Shown here: piece by piece, positions 8,901 through 15,614 of the stretch
Layout: the number at the start of each line of letters is the position of its first letter
How positions within the stretch are numbered: the first letter of the stretch is position 1
Source of the DNA: DASUPK01 sp963800285
Lineage (GTDB): Bacteria > Actinomycetota > Thermoleophilia > Solirubrobacterales > 70-9
Length of the DNA stretch: 64,000 nucleotides
Direction: 5' to 3'
NCBI GenBank assembly: GCA_963800285.1
Contig: CAWDAL010000013.1
Span: 124,001 to 188,000, forward strand
Translations under genes and position numbers: made by a program
Notes under the pieces: generated by a model
Database searches by the model: none
The model's input: only the letters and a program-made list of their open reading frames with translations
Told to the model about the DNA's origin: nothing

Positions 8901-9167
8901 CTCGACGACGACCTGCGCCGCGAGGGTCTGGCCCGCGAGGTGGTACGCGCCGTACAGGAGGCACGCAAGCAGGCCGGACTCGAGGTCTCGGATCGCATCT
9001 CGCTGGCGCTCGGGGGCGACGAGGAATTGCTCTCCGCGGCCCGCGAGCACGAGTCCTACATCGCCGGCGAGACTCTGGCCGACTCGGTGGACTACAGCGC
9101 CGACGGCGCCGGCGAAAAGGCGACGATCGAGGGCCGCGAGCTCCGGATCGCCGTCAGCAGGGCCTGA
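5973..9167 (+). CDS. ileS: Isoleucyl-tRNA synthetase
   Basis: A complete 1064-residue class I aminoacyl-tRNA synthetase that charges tRNA-Ile. The HIGH-type motif is GPPTANGRPGSHH (residues 49-61) and KMSKS is at 608-612. GWDCHGLPVE, the editing insertion (about 180-400, with WTTTPWTLITN) and the anticodon-binding helical region (about 680-830) are intact. The HIGH context and length place it with the type-2 IleS of actinobacteria and eukaryotes, a clade that is often less sensitive to mupirocin; that is family knowledge. Starts at GTG, 18 bp after the VOC gene with no clear Shine-Dalgarno. Confidence 0.97.
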   Translation: MAGFRPVDPKQSFPALEEKILERWRERDVFRRSFADREGSPLWSFYEGPPTANGRPGSHHVLARVFKDIYPRFKTMTGHQVPRKAGWDCHGLPVELEVERELGITSKDEIEEFGIAEFNARCRESVFRYVEDWNRLTERIGFWLDLDDPYVTMTNDYIESVWWALRRIWDDGRLYEDYKVVPYCPRDGTALSSHEVALGYRDVEDPAVYVKLPILDPVPSDQIPESPLEAGDQLLVWTTTPWTLITNAAVAAGSEIEYVRARAGNEVFVLARDRLEHVFGDQAEVLSHFPGEAIAGTAYEPPFGYVTDYGPRGHTVLLADFVTTDEGTGLVHTAIAFGEDDFKLGEQYGIKLQNPVDLRGRFDERITDFAGQFVKDADPAIVEALEEKGRLLRSEAYLHSYPHCWRCDTPLLYYAKASWYVKTTEVRDRMLAANEEIGWHPEHIKHGRFGKWLEGNVDWALSRDRYWGTPLPIWECDQEDCEQRFCAGSIADLEEKGAKLPDDLHRPYIDEVTYPCEREGCVGTMRRVASVIDTWFDSGSMPWAQYHYPFENEDLFEERFPADFICEAIDQTRGWFYTLLAEAVLLQDTSSYRNVVCLGLILDPEGQKMSKSRGNVVEPWDVIERHGADAFRWYYFASKEPWEGYRFSLDTVGDAVRHFLLTLWNTYSFWVLYANAEGYEPEALASVWSSGKRSEGSAAELDRWALSRLQRTIAEVREQMETFDCTHAARAIADYSDELSNWYVRLSRRRFWDGDETAFATLRHCLITLVTLLAPFTPFLADEIYTNLAVGTGEEGFGECPDSVHLCDYPQVDEDLIDPQLEAGMDAVRRTVELGRAARAQAKVKLRQPLRKAVVVASDNERAAIERLTEVVASELNVKELDFVKTEAELVSYRVKPNYRSLGPRFGKEMPLLAAAVEALDAAAVAGALERGEEVGVQLDGKDHTLTADDVNLVMEPLEGYQVEAEAGHAVALELDLDDDLRREGLAREVVRAVQEARKQAGLEVSDRISLALGGDEELLSAAREHESYIAGETLADSVDYSADGAGEKATIEGRELRIAVSRA

Positions 9168-9180
9168 GCAAGGCTCAGGC
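9162..9180. terminator. Convergent hairpin holding both stop codons
   Basis: GCCTGAGC-AAG-GCTCAGGC is a perfect 8-bp stem. The ileS TGA lies in the left arm and the TGA of the convergent gene in the right arm. It lacks T-tracts, so a bidirectional terminator or mRNA 3'-end protector is possible but unproven. Confidence 0.5.
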
Positions 9181-10077
9181 GCGGCTGGTGCCCGGCGACG
9201 GGCTCGAGTGGCCCCCCATGCAGGCGACGGCGGACTCGTAGCCGAGCTTCGCCCAGCCGTCCGCGCCGCGCTCGCCGGCCGCCAGCAGGTGCCTGAGGCT
9301 GCCGGTCGGGACGCCGCGCGTGATCCGTTCGACGACGCACCTGGTGATCGGCCCCGGGAACCCGCGGACCGCCAGTGCCGTCTCGATGTCCTGGCCGAGG
9401 ACCCGCAGCAGGGTCGGCCGCGAGAGGCAGGAGGCCGCGTACTGCCCGACGTCCATCGCTGAGGGATCTCCGACGATCGCGCTCCGCTCGATGTCCGCGT
9501 TGCTGACCGCCTGGTCGTACTTGTCCATCGCGCAGCTCGTCTCCGCCGGGAGATACCCGTGCTCGCCGAGATCGTTTCTCAGGGTCTGATCGAGCCGCGC
9601 CCTGTCTATCTGGACGTGCGTCAGCTGGTCGAGCTTCCAGTGCCCGCCCTCGTGCACCACTCTGAAGGTCGAGACGGTTCCGTCGGACCGACCGCCGTTC
9701 GCCTTGATCACGGCGATGGCGGAAGAGCCCGTGGCGCTGATGCTCTCGATCGTGACGCTCTGCGCGTTGGTCTCCGACTGCGGCGTATTCACGCGGTGAC
9801 AGCGGTCCAGCGTCCCGGCGCTGGAGCCGAAGCTGTGCCGCAGGAATGCACGCGTCAGGTTCTGGGTGCACTGCTTTGGGTCGTTCTGCGTGAACGTTCT
9901 GCTCAGCATCTCGCGGAGGCCTTCCTGGTCGGCCACCTGTGCGCCGCCCCCCGGTTGGCCCGGGGGTGGCGGCCCGTCCACCCCCGCTCCGTTGCCGCCG
10001 TGGGACCAGAGCGCCAGCCAGGCCACCACACCGGCAATGACGGCGCAGACGACCCAGGAGAGGACACGGGAATCCAT
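9175..10077 (-). CDS. Membrane-anchored hypothetical protein with NTF2-like domain
   Basis: A 300-residue protein with one N-terminal membrane helix (SWVVCAVIAGVVAWLALW, residues 7-24), then a Gly/Pro linker and an extracytoplasmic part. Residues about 52-170 look like a cystatin/NTF2-like fold (LREMLSRTF... HWKLDQLTHVQIDR). A second part of about 130 residues has several Cys that could pair. No function is recognised. ATG at 10077 is preferred since it places the anchor at the N-terminus; the longer frame would cross the divergent promoter. Confidence 0.65.
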   Translation of the reverse strand: MDSRVLSWVVCAVIAGVVAWLALWSHGGNGAGVDGPPPPGQPGGGAQVADQEGLREMLSRTFTQNDPKQCTQNLTRAFLRHSFGSSAGTLDRCHRVNTPQSETNAQSVTIESISATGSSAIAVIKANGGRSDGTVSTFRVVHEGGHWKLDQLTHVQIDRARLDQTLRNDLGEHGYLPAETSCAMDKYDQAVSNADIERSAIVGDPSAMDVGQYAASCLSRPTLLRVLGQDIETALAVRGFPGPITRCVVERITRGVPTGSLRHLLAAGERGADGWAKLGYESAVACMGGHSSPSPGTSRA

Positions 10078-10146
10078 TGAACTCACTTCGGCCGGCGAAA
10101 ACGGATCTTTAGAAGGCCCCGCCCGATTTGGACCGCGGTTCACGCC

Positions 10147-10152
10147 TAGACT
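10147..10152 (+). promoter_or_regulatory. Putative leaderless -10 box of HAD gene
   Basis: TAGACT ends 8 nt before the GTG start, with no Shine-Dalgarno between. Confidence 0.45.
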
Positions 10153-10160
10153 CGCCGCCC

Positions 10161-10847
10161 GTGCCGGCCGGAACGACGGAGACCAAAGCCGTGATCTTCG
10201 ATCTCGACGGCGTCCTGGTCGACTCGGAAGCGGTCTGGGACGAGGTCCGCAAGCACTTCACCGAGGAGAACGGCGGGCACTGGCACGAGGGCGCGACCCG
10301 GGACATGCTGGGAATGAGCTCGGTGGAGTGGTCGGGCTACGTCCGGGACCGGCTGGGCGTCGACATGGATCCCGAGCAGATCTCCCAGGCCGTGGCCGAC
10401 CGGGTCGCGGAGCGCTACCGCGCACGGCTGCCCCTGCTTCCCGGTGCGGTCGAGGCGGTCAGGTCTCTTGGCGGGCAGTGGCCTCTCGGCCTCGCCACAT
10501 CGTCGAACCGGCACGTGATCGACCTGTTCCTGGAGCTCGCCGGCCTCGCCGACGCCTTCGGGGCGACGGTCTCGTCCGAGGAGGTCGGAGCGGGCAAGCC
10601 CGCGCCGGACGTCTACCTCGCGGCGGCGAGCCGGCTGGAGGTCGACCCGGCGGCATGCGTCGCGATCGAGGACTCCACCAACGGGATCCGCTCGGCGCAC
10701 GCGGCCGGGATGGCGGTGATCGCGGTGCCCAACAGGGACTTTCCGCCAGAGCCGAGTGCGCTCGAGCTCGCAGACGTGGTGCTCAAATCACTCACCGAAG
10801 TCACACCCGCGCTGGTCCGAGACCTCCGAGAACCGGGTGGTTGGTGA
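10161..10847 (+). CDS. HAD family hydrolase (beta-phosphoglucomutase-like)
   Basis: A 228-residue HAD-superfamily enzyme. Motif I is FDLDGVLVDSE with the nucleophile and acid Asp, motif II is the LATSSNRH segment, motif III Lys is in GAGKPAPDVYL, and motif IV is IEDSTNGIRSA. The helical cap between motifs I and II marks it as subclass I, typical of phosphatases and beta-phosphoglucomutases acting on small sugar phosphates. GTG at 10161 gives a compact N-terminus and follows the TAGACT box; a longer frame would run through that promoter. Substrate unknown. Confidence 0.87.
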   Translation: MPAGTTETKAVIFDLDGVLVDSEAVWDEVRKHFTEENGGHWHEGATRDMLGMSSVEWSGYVRDRLGVDMDPEQISQAVADRVAERYRARLPLLPGAVEAVRSLGGQWPLGLATSSNRHVIDLFLELAGLADAFGATVSSEEVGAGKPAPDVYLAAASRLEVDPAACVAIEDSTNGIRSAHAAGMAVIAVPNRDFPPEPSALELADVVLKSLTEVTPALVRDLREPGGW

Positions 10848-10890
10848 GTTTCCGGCCAACGGGGGACGGAAACTCACCAAGCCCGCCGAT

Positions 10891-10896
10891 TACAGT
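10891..10896 (+). promoter_or_regulatory. Putative leaderless -10 box
   Basis: TACAGT ends 6 nt before the ATG of the four-helix membrane protein gene at 10903. Confidence 0.45.
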
Positions 10897-10902
10897 CCCC
10901 GC

Positions 10903-11334
10903 ATGGAGCTCGGGGGCGATACGAAGGCGGTCCTCCTCGCTGCCGGTTTGATCTTCCTCGGCGCCCTCCTGCTCGGAGTCTGGAAATACCGCCAGATGGC
11001 GGCGAACCCCGATGGACTGGCCCACCCCTACGTCGACGTCGCCCACCGTGCCGCCCTCCTCTACTCGTTCGCCACCCTCTTGATCGCGGTGTTCGTCGAG
11101 CTCTCCGCCTGGAGCACCGCCGTCAACCTGATCGCCGCCTTCGCCGTGATCGCCTTCTTCGTGGGAGCGATCTCGGGCTACGTCTACAACGGGATCACGC
11201 GCGACACCGACAACCGGTTCCGCGAGGGCGATGAGCTCCCGGGCGAGCACCCGTTCATGTGGGCGCTGATCGCGGTCGAGATCGGCGGCTTCAGCGTCCT
11301 GCTCGCCGGCTTCGTCAACGAGCAGATCCTCTAG
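10903..11334 (+). CDS. Small four-helix membrane protein
   Basis: A 143-residue integral membrane protein with helices at about residues 8-26, 47-67, 71-93 and 122-139. A conserved-looking loop YNGITRDTDNRFREGDELPGEHP lies between helices 3 and 4, and is the best candidate for a functional site. I do not recognise the family. Its stop overlaps that of ridA through CTAG. Confidence 0.6.
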   Translation: MELGGDTKAVLLAAGLIFLGALLLGVWKYRQMAANPDGLAHPYVDVAHRAALLYSFATLLIAVFVELSAWSTAVNLIAAFAVIAFFVGAISGYVYNGITRDTDNRFREGDELPGEHPFMWALIAVEIGGFSVLLAGFVNEQIL

Positions 11335-11723
11335 CCGACGACCGCCTCGGCCTCGACCTCGACCTTCCAGCGAGGATCGAGCAGCCCGGCGACGACCACC
11401 ATGCTTGCCGCCGGCCGGACCTCGCCGAAGACGGCCGCATGCGCCCGCCCGACCGCCTCGGCGTCGGCCGCGTCGGTGATGAACATCCTGGTCCGGACGA
11501 CGTGCCCCGCGCCCGCGCCGGCCTCTCCAAGCGCTTCGAGGATGATCTCGAGGCAGCGCTTGGCCTGGCGCTGCGGGTCAGGGTCACAGGAGCCGTCCGG
11601 CCAGATCGGCGCGGTGCCGGAGACGAGTACGCGAGCGCCGATGCGAACGGCGCGGCTGAATCCGACCTCGGATTCGAATGGCGATCCCGAGGCGACGCGT
11701 TTGCGATCGAACGAGTTCGCCAT
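11331..11723 (-). CDS. RidA family enamine/imine deaminase-like protein
   Basis: A 130-residue RidA/YjgF-family protein. Motifs include VLVSGTAPIWPDG, the helix QAKRCLEIILEALGEAG and VVRTRMFITD, whose Arg corresponds to the substrate-carboxylate residue. RidA proteins hydrolyse reactive enamines released by PLP enzymes; this one is a more distant member and may act differently. It lies downstream of trxA on the same strand, separated by an 83-bp palindromic repeat that ends at its start codon. Starts ATGGCGAA, exactly like pcm behind the sister repeat. Confidence 0.85.
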   Translation of the reverse strand: MANSFDRKRVASGSPFESEVGFSRAVRIGARVLVSGTAPIWPDGSCDPDPQRQAKRCLEIILEALGEAGAGAGHVVRTRMFITDAADAEAVGRAHAAVFGEVRPAASMVVVAGLLDPRWKVEVEAEAVVG

Positions 11724-11810
11724 CAGGTCGCGGCCACGAGCGGCCGCCCCACGTAAGTCGCTACGGGCTTCGCCCTCCGCTCCAAGGTAGAGCGGCCTGG
11801 TGGCCGCTAG
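11724..11810 (-). repeat. Intergenic palindromic repeat element, copy A
   Basis: The element fills the whole gap from the trxA stop to the ridA ATG. Outer stem GCGGCCAC (11730-11737) pairs with GTGGCCGC (11800-11807); second stem GGCCGC (11742-11747) pairs with GCGGCC (11792-11797); inner stem GGGC-TTC-GCCC is at 11765-11775. The central block AAGTCGCTACGG is shared with copy B at 37962-38048. See findings. Confidence 0.7.
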
Positions 11811-12133
11811 GCGAGCACCGGCTCGAGCTCGGACTCGAGTCGCGCCTTCGGCCGGGCGCCGACCAGACGGGTCGCGACGTCGCCGTCCTTGAAGACGATC
11901 ATCGTGGGGATGGAGAGGACCTCGTACTTGGCCGCGGTCTGCGGGTTCTCGTCCGTGTTCAGGCTGACGATCTTGAGATCCTCCCGCTCGGAGTCGATCT
12001 CCTCGAGGACGGGATGGACCACTCGGCAGGGCCCGCACCAGGGCGCCCAGAAGTCGACGAGCACAGGACCGTCGGCGTCGAGAACGTCGGACTGGAATGT
12101 CGCGTCGGTTACGTCGGTGAGCTTGCCCGGCAC
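11807..12133 (-). CDS. trxA: Thioredoxin
   Basis: A 108-residue thioredoxin with the redox motif WCGPC at 32-36, the cis-Pro in SIPTMIVFKDG, and normal length. It reduces protein disulphides in the cytoplasm using electrons from thioredoxin reductase, which is not in the window. The start is GTG at 12133 with GGAG 7 nt upstream, one of the few clear Shine-Dalgarno sites here. A likely -10 TAGACT lies about 45 bp upstream, downstream of an 8-bp inverted repeat. ridA follows on the same strand. Confidence 0.95.
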   Translation of the reverse strand: MPGKLTDVTDATFQSDVLDADGPVLVDFWAPWCGPCRVVHPVLEEIDSEREDLKIVSLNTDENPQTAAKYEVLSIPTMIVFKDGDVATRLVGARPKARLESELEPVLA

Positions 12134-12195
12134 TTTGGTCTCCTAAGTCGTGGTGGTTGCTGGTCCGTTGTTGAGTCTAGCCAGCGAGTCCAGCG

Positions 12196-12216
12196 TTACT
12201 TCACAAACTGAAGTAA
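12196..12216. promoter_or_regulatory. Inverted repeat upstream of trxA
   Basis: TTACTTCA and TGAAGTAA are perfect 8-bp arms around a 5-nt loop. It begins 3 bp after the glycosyltransferase stop and lies just upstream of a TAGACT candidate -10 for trxA, so it may be an operator; a terminator for the upstream gene is less likely since the stem is AT-rich. Confidence 0.5.
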
Positions 12217-12218
12217 GC

Positions 12219-12947
12219 CTACCAGCGACGAAAACGCATGGCGGGCACTCGCCACATCGCCTCGGCGACGATCGCCTTGCTCATCTTGGAGGTGCCGTCG
12301 GCGCGGTCCCTGAACACGATCGGGACCTCGACGACCCGGAAGCCCGCCCTGAGCGCGCGATAGGTCGTCTCGACCTGGAACGCATACCCCCGCGCCTCGA
12401 TCGTGTCGAGGTCGATCCTCTCCAGGACGATCCGGCGAAAGCACTTGAAGCCGCCGGTCAGATCCTTGACCGGCAGCCCCAGCGCCACGCGGGCATAGGC
12501 GCTCCCGCCGCGACTGATGAACCGCCTCATCGGACCCCAGTCGGTGATCCCGCCGCCCGGGACGTAGCGGCTGCCGATCGCGAGGTCGGCTCGCTCGGTC
12601 GCCCCGATCAGCGCCGGCAGGTAGCTCGGGTCGTGCGAGAAGTCGGCGTCCATCTCGACGATCCGCTGGGCGCCGCCGTCGAGCGCCACGCGGAAGCCCG
12701 CCAGGTATGCCGGGCCGAGGCCCTCCTTGCGCTCGCGATGAAGCACCTCGATCGATTCGTTCTCCGCCTCCAGGCGGTCGGCGATCTCGCCGGTCCCGTC
12801 GGGCGAGTTGTCGTCGACGATCAGGACCCGTCGCGACGGCGGGAGCTGCTCCAGGACGGCGCCGACGATCCGCTCGAGGTTCTCGGCCTCGTTGTAGGTC
12901 GGCAGGATGACCCAGACGTCGGGCGTCCGGGGAGGGGCTTCGGGCAC
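12219..12947 (-). CDS. Polyprenol monophosphomannose synthase-like GT2
   Basis: A 242-residue GT-A glycosyltransferase. VILPTYNEAENLERIV opens the family-2 fold, IVDDNSPDGTG binds the nucleotide, and MDADFSHDP carries the DxD metal motif. GGFKCFRR and the basic C-terminus (RADGTSKMS) match dolichol/polyprenol-phosphate mannose synthases, which make the lipid-linked mannose donor for cell envelope glycans. There are no membrane helices, as in the Ppm1 catalytic domain. The GTG start lies 6 nt after a TAGCCT box. Confidence 0.88.
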   Translation of the reverse strand: MPEAPPRTPDVWVILPTYNEAENLERIVGAVLEQLPPSRRVLIVDDNSPDGTGEIADRLEAENESIEVLHRERKEGLGPAYLAGFRVALDGGAQRIVEMDADFSHDPSYLPALIGATERADLAIGSRYVPGGGITDWGPMRRFISRGGSAYARVALGLPVKDLTGGFKCFRRIVLERIDLDTIEARGYAFQVETTYRALRAGFRVVEVPIVFRDRADGTSKMSKAIVAEAMWRVPAMRFRRW

Positions 12948-12953
12948 GCGGTA

Positions 12954-12959
12954 AGGCTA
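12954..12959 (-). promoter_or_regulatory. Putative leaderless -10 box of the GT2 gene
   Basis: TAGCCT on the minus strand ends 6 nt before the GTG start. Confidence 0.45.
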
Positions 12960-13012
12960 ATTCGCGGCGAGAAATCGGGAATCGCCGAGAGGGGCGCCCT
13001 TTCGCTGCCCAA

Positions 13013-13018
13013 TAACTT
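13013..13018 (+). promoter_or_regulatory. Putative leaderless -10 box of polX
   Basis: TAACTT ends 7 nt before the ATG, the same hexamer seen before the MarR gene. Confidence 0.45.
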
Positions 13019-13025
13019 GTCTGGT

Positions 13026-14762
13026 ATGCGCAACGCCGAGATCGCCGCAGCACTCCGCGAGCTCGGGATCCTCTACGAGCTCGACGGCGCCGACCGCTTC
13101 CGGGTGCTCGCCTACCGCGAGGCCGCCAGGACCATCGCCCAGAGCCCGGTCTCGATCGAGCAGCTCGCCGAGGAGAGTCGTCTCACCGAGCTCCCGAACG
13201 TCGGCAAGACGCTTGCGCAGAAGATCGAGACCCTGATCGAGACGGGCAGCATCCCGTCCGCCGACAAGCTGAAGGAGAAGTTCCCCGCGACCCTGGTGGA
13301 GGTGACTCGGGTGCCGGGTCTGGGCGCGAAGACCGCCCGGCGGATCTACGACGAGGTCGGCGTCGAGAGTCTGACCCAGCTCAAGGAGGCGGCCGAGCAG
13401 GGGAAGATCGCGACCATCCGGGGCCTCGGGCCCAAGACGGAGGAGAACATTCTCTCCTCGCTGGAGGGAGTCACCGAGGACGGGATCGGCGAGCGGCTGC
13501 TGCTCTCGCACGTCCTGCCGATCGCCGACGAGATCTGCAGCGACCTGATGGAGCTGGGGGTGGCGAGCCGGATCGAGCTCGCCGGCTCGGCCCGCCGGTG
13601 GGCCGAGACCTGCAAGGACCTGGACCTGATTGCGGTCACGGACCAGCCCACCGCGCTGGCCGAGGCTTTGGCGACCCATGGACTCTCCGCCGAGAGGCGG
13701 CACGGCGGGGACGCGGCGGCCAGCGTGCTCACGCATTCCGGCCTCAAGGTCGACCTGCGGATCGGCGCGGAGAAGGAGTTCGGCGACCTGCTCCAGCATT
13801 TCACCGGGTCGGCCGCCCACAACGTGCAGCTGCGCGAGCGCGCCCAGGCCCGCGGGCTCTCCGTGAGCGAATACGGCGTCGCCGAGGTCGAGGGTGAGAA
13901 GGTCCACAGGTTCGCCGACGAGGCAGGCGTCTACGAGCTGCTCGGCCTGCCCTACATCGAGCCCGAGCTGCGGGAGGGACGCGGCGAGATCGAGGCGGGA
14001 GACACCGGGGAACTGCCGGAGCTCGTCGCCGTCGACGACATCCGCGGCGACCTGCATTGCCACACGACCCTCTCCGACGGGCGGCAATCGCTCGAGGAGA
14101 TGGCGGAGGCGGCCCGGAGGCGGGGCTACGCCTACCTGGCGGTCACCGACCACTCCGCCAGCCACGGCTTCGGCAACGACGTCACCCCCAGGCAGCTGGC
14201 GAAGCGGATCGAGGAGATCCGCGCGTGGAACGAGTCGGCGCCCAGGGGCTTCAGGCTGCTCTCGGGCTCGGAGGTCAACATCGGCACCAAGGGGGAGCCC
14301 GACTACCCAGTCGAGCTCCTGGCGGAGCTCGACTGGGTGATCTGCAGCGTCCACACGTCCTTCAACATCTCGGCGAAGGCGATGACCGAGCGCGTGATCG
14401 CCGCCATGGAGCATCCGCTGGTGGACTGCATCGGGCACCTCACCGGCCGTCTGCTGCTGCGCCGGGAGCCCTATGGGATCGACATCGAGAAGGTCGCCGA
14501 GGCAGCGGCTCGCACCGGGACGATGCTCGAGATCAACGGCAACCCGAACCGCCGCGATCTGAACGAGGGTCACGCCAAGCTGGCGGCCGAGGCGGGCGCT
14601 TGGATCGTCTGCAACACCGACGCCCACGGCACCGACACGCTCTCGAACATGAAGTACTCCGTCGCCACGGCGCGGCGGGCCTGGCTGAGCGCGAAGCAGG
14701 TCGCGAACACGCGCCCCTGGCGCTCCTTCGCGCCACTGCGCAAGAGCGCGAAGAGGTCCTGA
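13026..14762 (+). CDS. polX: DNA polymerase/3'-5' exonuclease PolX
   Basis: A 578-residue bacterial PolX. Helix-hairpin-helix units occupy about residues 45-150 (LPNVGKTLAQKIETL, VPGLGAKTARRIYDEVG). The polymerase palm has GSARRWAETCKDLDLIAV with the paired metal Asp and a third Asp in LKVDLRIG. The C-terminal PHP nuclease domain (about 330-575) has DLHCHTTLSDG, AVTDHSASHG and CSVHTSFN. Such enzymes fill gaps and proofread in base excision repair. ATG at 13026 matches the usual NAEIAAAL start; a much longer frame upstream runs antisense to the glycosyltransferase. Confidence 0.94.
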   Translation: MRNAEIAAALRELGILYELDGADRFRVLAYREAARTIAQSPVSIEQLAEESRLTELPNVGKTLAQKIETLIETGSIPSADKLKEKFPATLVEVTRVPGLGAKTARRIYDEVGVESLTQLKEAAEQGKIATIRGLGPKTEENILSSLEGVTEDGIGERLLLSHVLPIADEICSDLMELGVASRIELAGSARRWAETCKDLDLIAVTDQPTALAEALATHGLSAERRHGGDAAASVLTHSGLKVDLRIGAEKEFGDLLQHFTGSAAHNVQLRERAQARGLSVSEYGVAEVEGEKVHRFADEAGVYELLGLPYIEPELREGRGEIEAGDTGELPELVAVDDIRGDLHCHTTLSDGRQSLEEMAEAARRRGYAYLAVTDHSASHGFGNDVTPRQLAKRIEEIRAWNESAPRGFRLLSGSEVNIGTKGEPDYPVELLAELDWVICSVHTSFNISAKAMTERVIAAMEHPLVDCIGHLTGRLLLRREPYGIDIEKVAEAAARTGTMLEINGNPNRRDLNEGHAKLAAEAGAWIVCNTDAHGTDTLSNMKYSVATARRAWLSAKQVANTRPWRSFAPLRKSAKRS

Positions 14763-15398
14763 CTAGCGCGGCTGGTTGAGGCGGGCCCTGGGCGCGGGGA
14801 GCTTCGCGCTTCCAGGCGCGCGCATGCCATCGAGCATCACCTCGAGGAAGCGCTCCCAGTTCATCGCCGGCATGCTGCCCTCGGCCGAGCCCGTGACCGC
14901 GCTGAGCCCGCAGATCATCGTCGGGATGTCCTCGACGACCAGGTCCTTGCGCATCTGCCCGGCGCGCTGGGCCTTCCGCATCAGCTTGTCGCTGAGCTCG
15001 ACGAGACCGGACTTCGCAGCTGCGGCCTCCCCGACGAGGGGACGCGAGCCGAGCACCTCGGAGAGCCCGCGATCCTCGGCCTGGTACTCGGCCGACCAGC
15101 GCATCAGCTCGCAGAACGCGTCCCACGGGTCGTCCCTCTCGAGCGCCTTCGCGGTCTCCTCGGCGAGCCGCTCGAAGCGATGCGCGACCAGGGCGTCGAG
15201 CAGGGCCTCCTTGTTGGGGAAGTGGCGGTAGACGGTGCCGACGCCGACCCCGGCCGTGCGGGCGATGTCCTCCATCTGGCAGTCGAAGCCGTGCTCGGCG
15301 AATCCGGCACGGGCGGCTTGCTTGATCGCCTCACGGTTGCGCCGGGCGTCGGCCCTCAGGGTTGGGACGGACTCCGGCTTTGTTTTGGTTGCGGCCAT
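14763..15398 (-). CDS. TetR family regulator, divergent from MFS pump
   Basis: A 211-residue TetR protein. The HTH at about residues 30-65 reads MEDIARTAGVGVGTVYRHFPNKEALL, the most conserved TetR signature. The C-terminal helical domain would bind a ligand, likely a pump substrate. It is divergent from a DHA2 efflux gene across 216 bp that contains two similar palindromes, so it probably represses the pump. ATG at 15398 follows TAGGCT by 7 nt. The stop abuts the polX stop with no overlap. Confidence 0.9.
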   Translation of the reverse strand: MAATKTKPESVPTLRADARRNREAIKQAARAGFAEHGFDCQMEDIARTAGVGVGTVYRHFPNKEALLDALVAHRFERLAEETAKALERDDPWDAFCELMRWSAEYQAEDRGLSEVLGSRPLVGEAAAAKSGLVELSDKLMRKAQRAGQMRKDLVVEDIPTMICGLSAVTGSAEGSMPAMNWERFLEVMLDGMRAPGSAKLPAPRARLNQPR

Positions 15399-15405
15399 CA
15401 AATCG

Positions 15406-15411
15406 AGCCTA
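15406..15411 (-). promoter_or_regulatory. Putative leaderless -10 box of the TetR gene
   Basis: TAGGCT on the minus strand ends 7 nt before the ATG at 15398. Confidence 0.4.
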
Positions 15412-15460
15412 GCTGTGCGTGCCGGCGAATTTCGCCTTCTGTGACCACCTGCACGCAAAC

Positions 15461-15474
15461 GGAATCAGAATTCC
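15461..15474. promoter_or_regulatory. Candidate TetR operator 1
   Basis: GGAATCAGAATTCC has GGAAT/ATTCC arms. A TATAGT hexamer follows immediately at 15476-15481 and could be the pump -10 box. Confidence 0.5.
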
Positions 15475-15495
15475 GTATAGTCCGAAAGCGAAACC

Positions 15496-15509
15496 GGAAC
15501 TCAGGTTCC
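15496..15509. promoter_or_regulatory. Candidate TetR operator 2
   Basis: GGAACTCAGGTTCC has GGAAC/GTTCC arms and the same CAG core as operator 1. The two centres are 35 bp apart and bracket the TATAGT hexamer. Confidence 0.5.
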
Positions 15510-15614
15510 AGATATGAGAATACCCCACTTGTCCAATCCAGCCCTCGCCGTTCGTCGTATTGATGAGCCGGTCAACACGGAGCCGGGTGGAGAACGGAGA
15601 AAGGAGTCAGGGGG

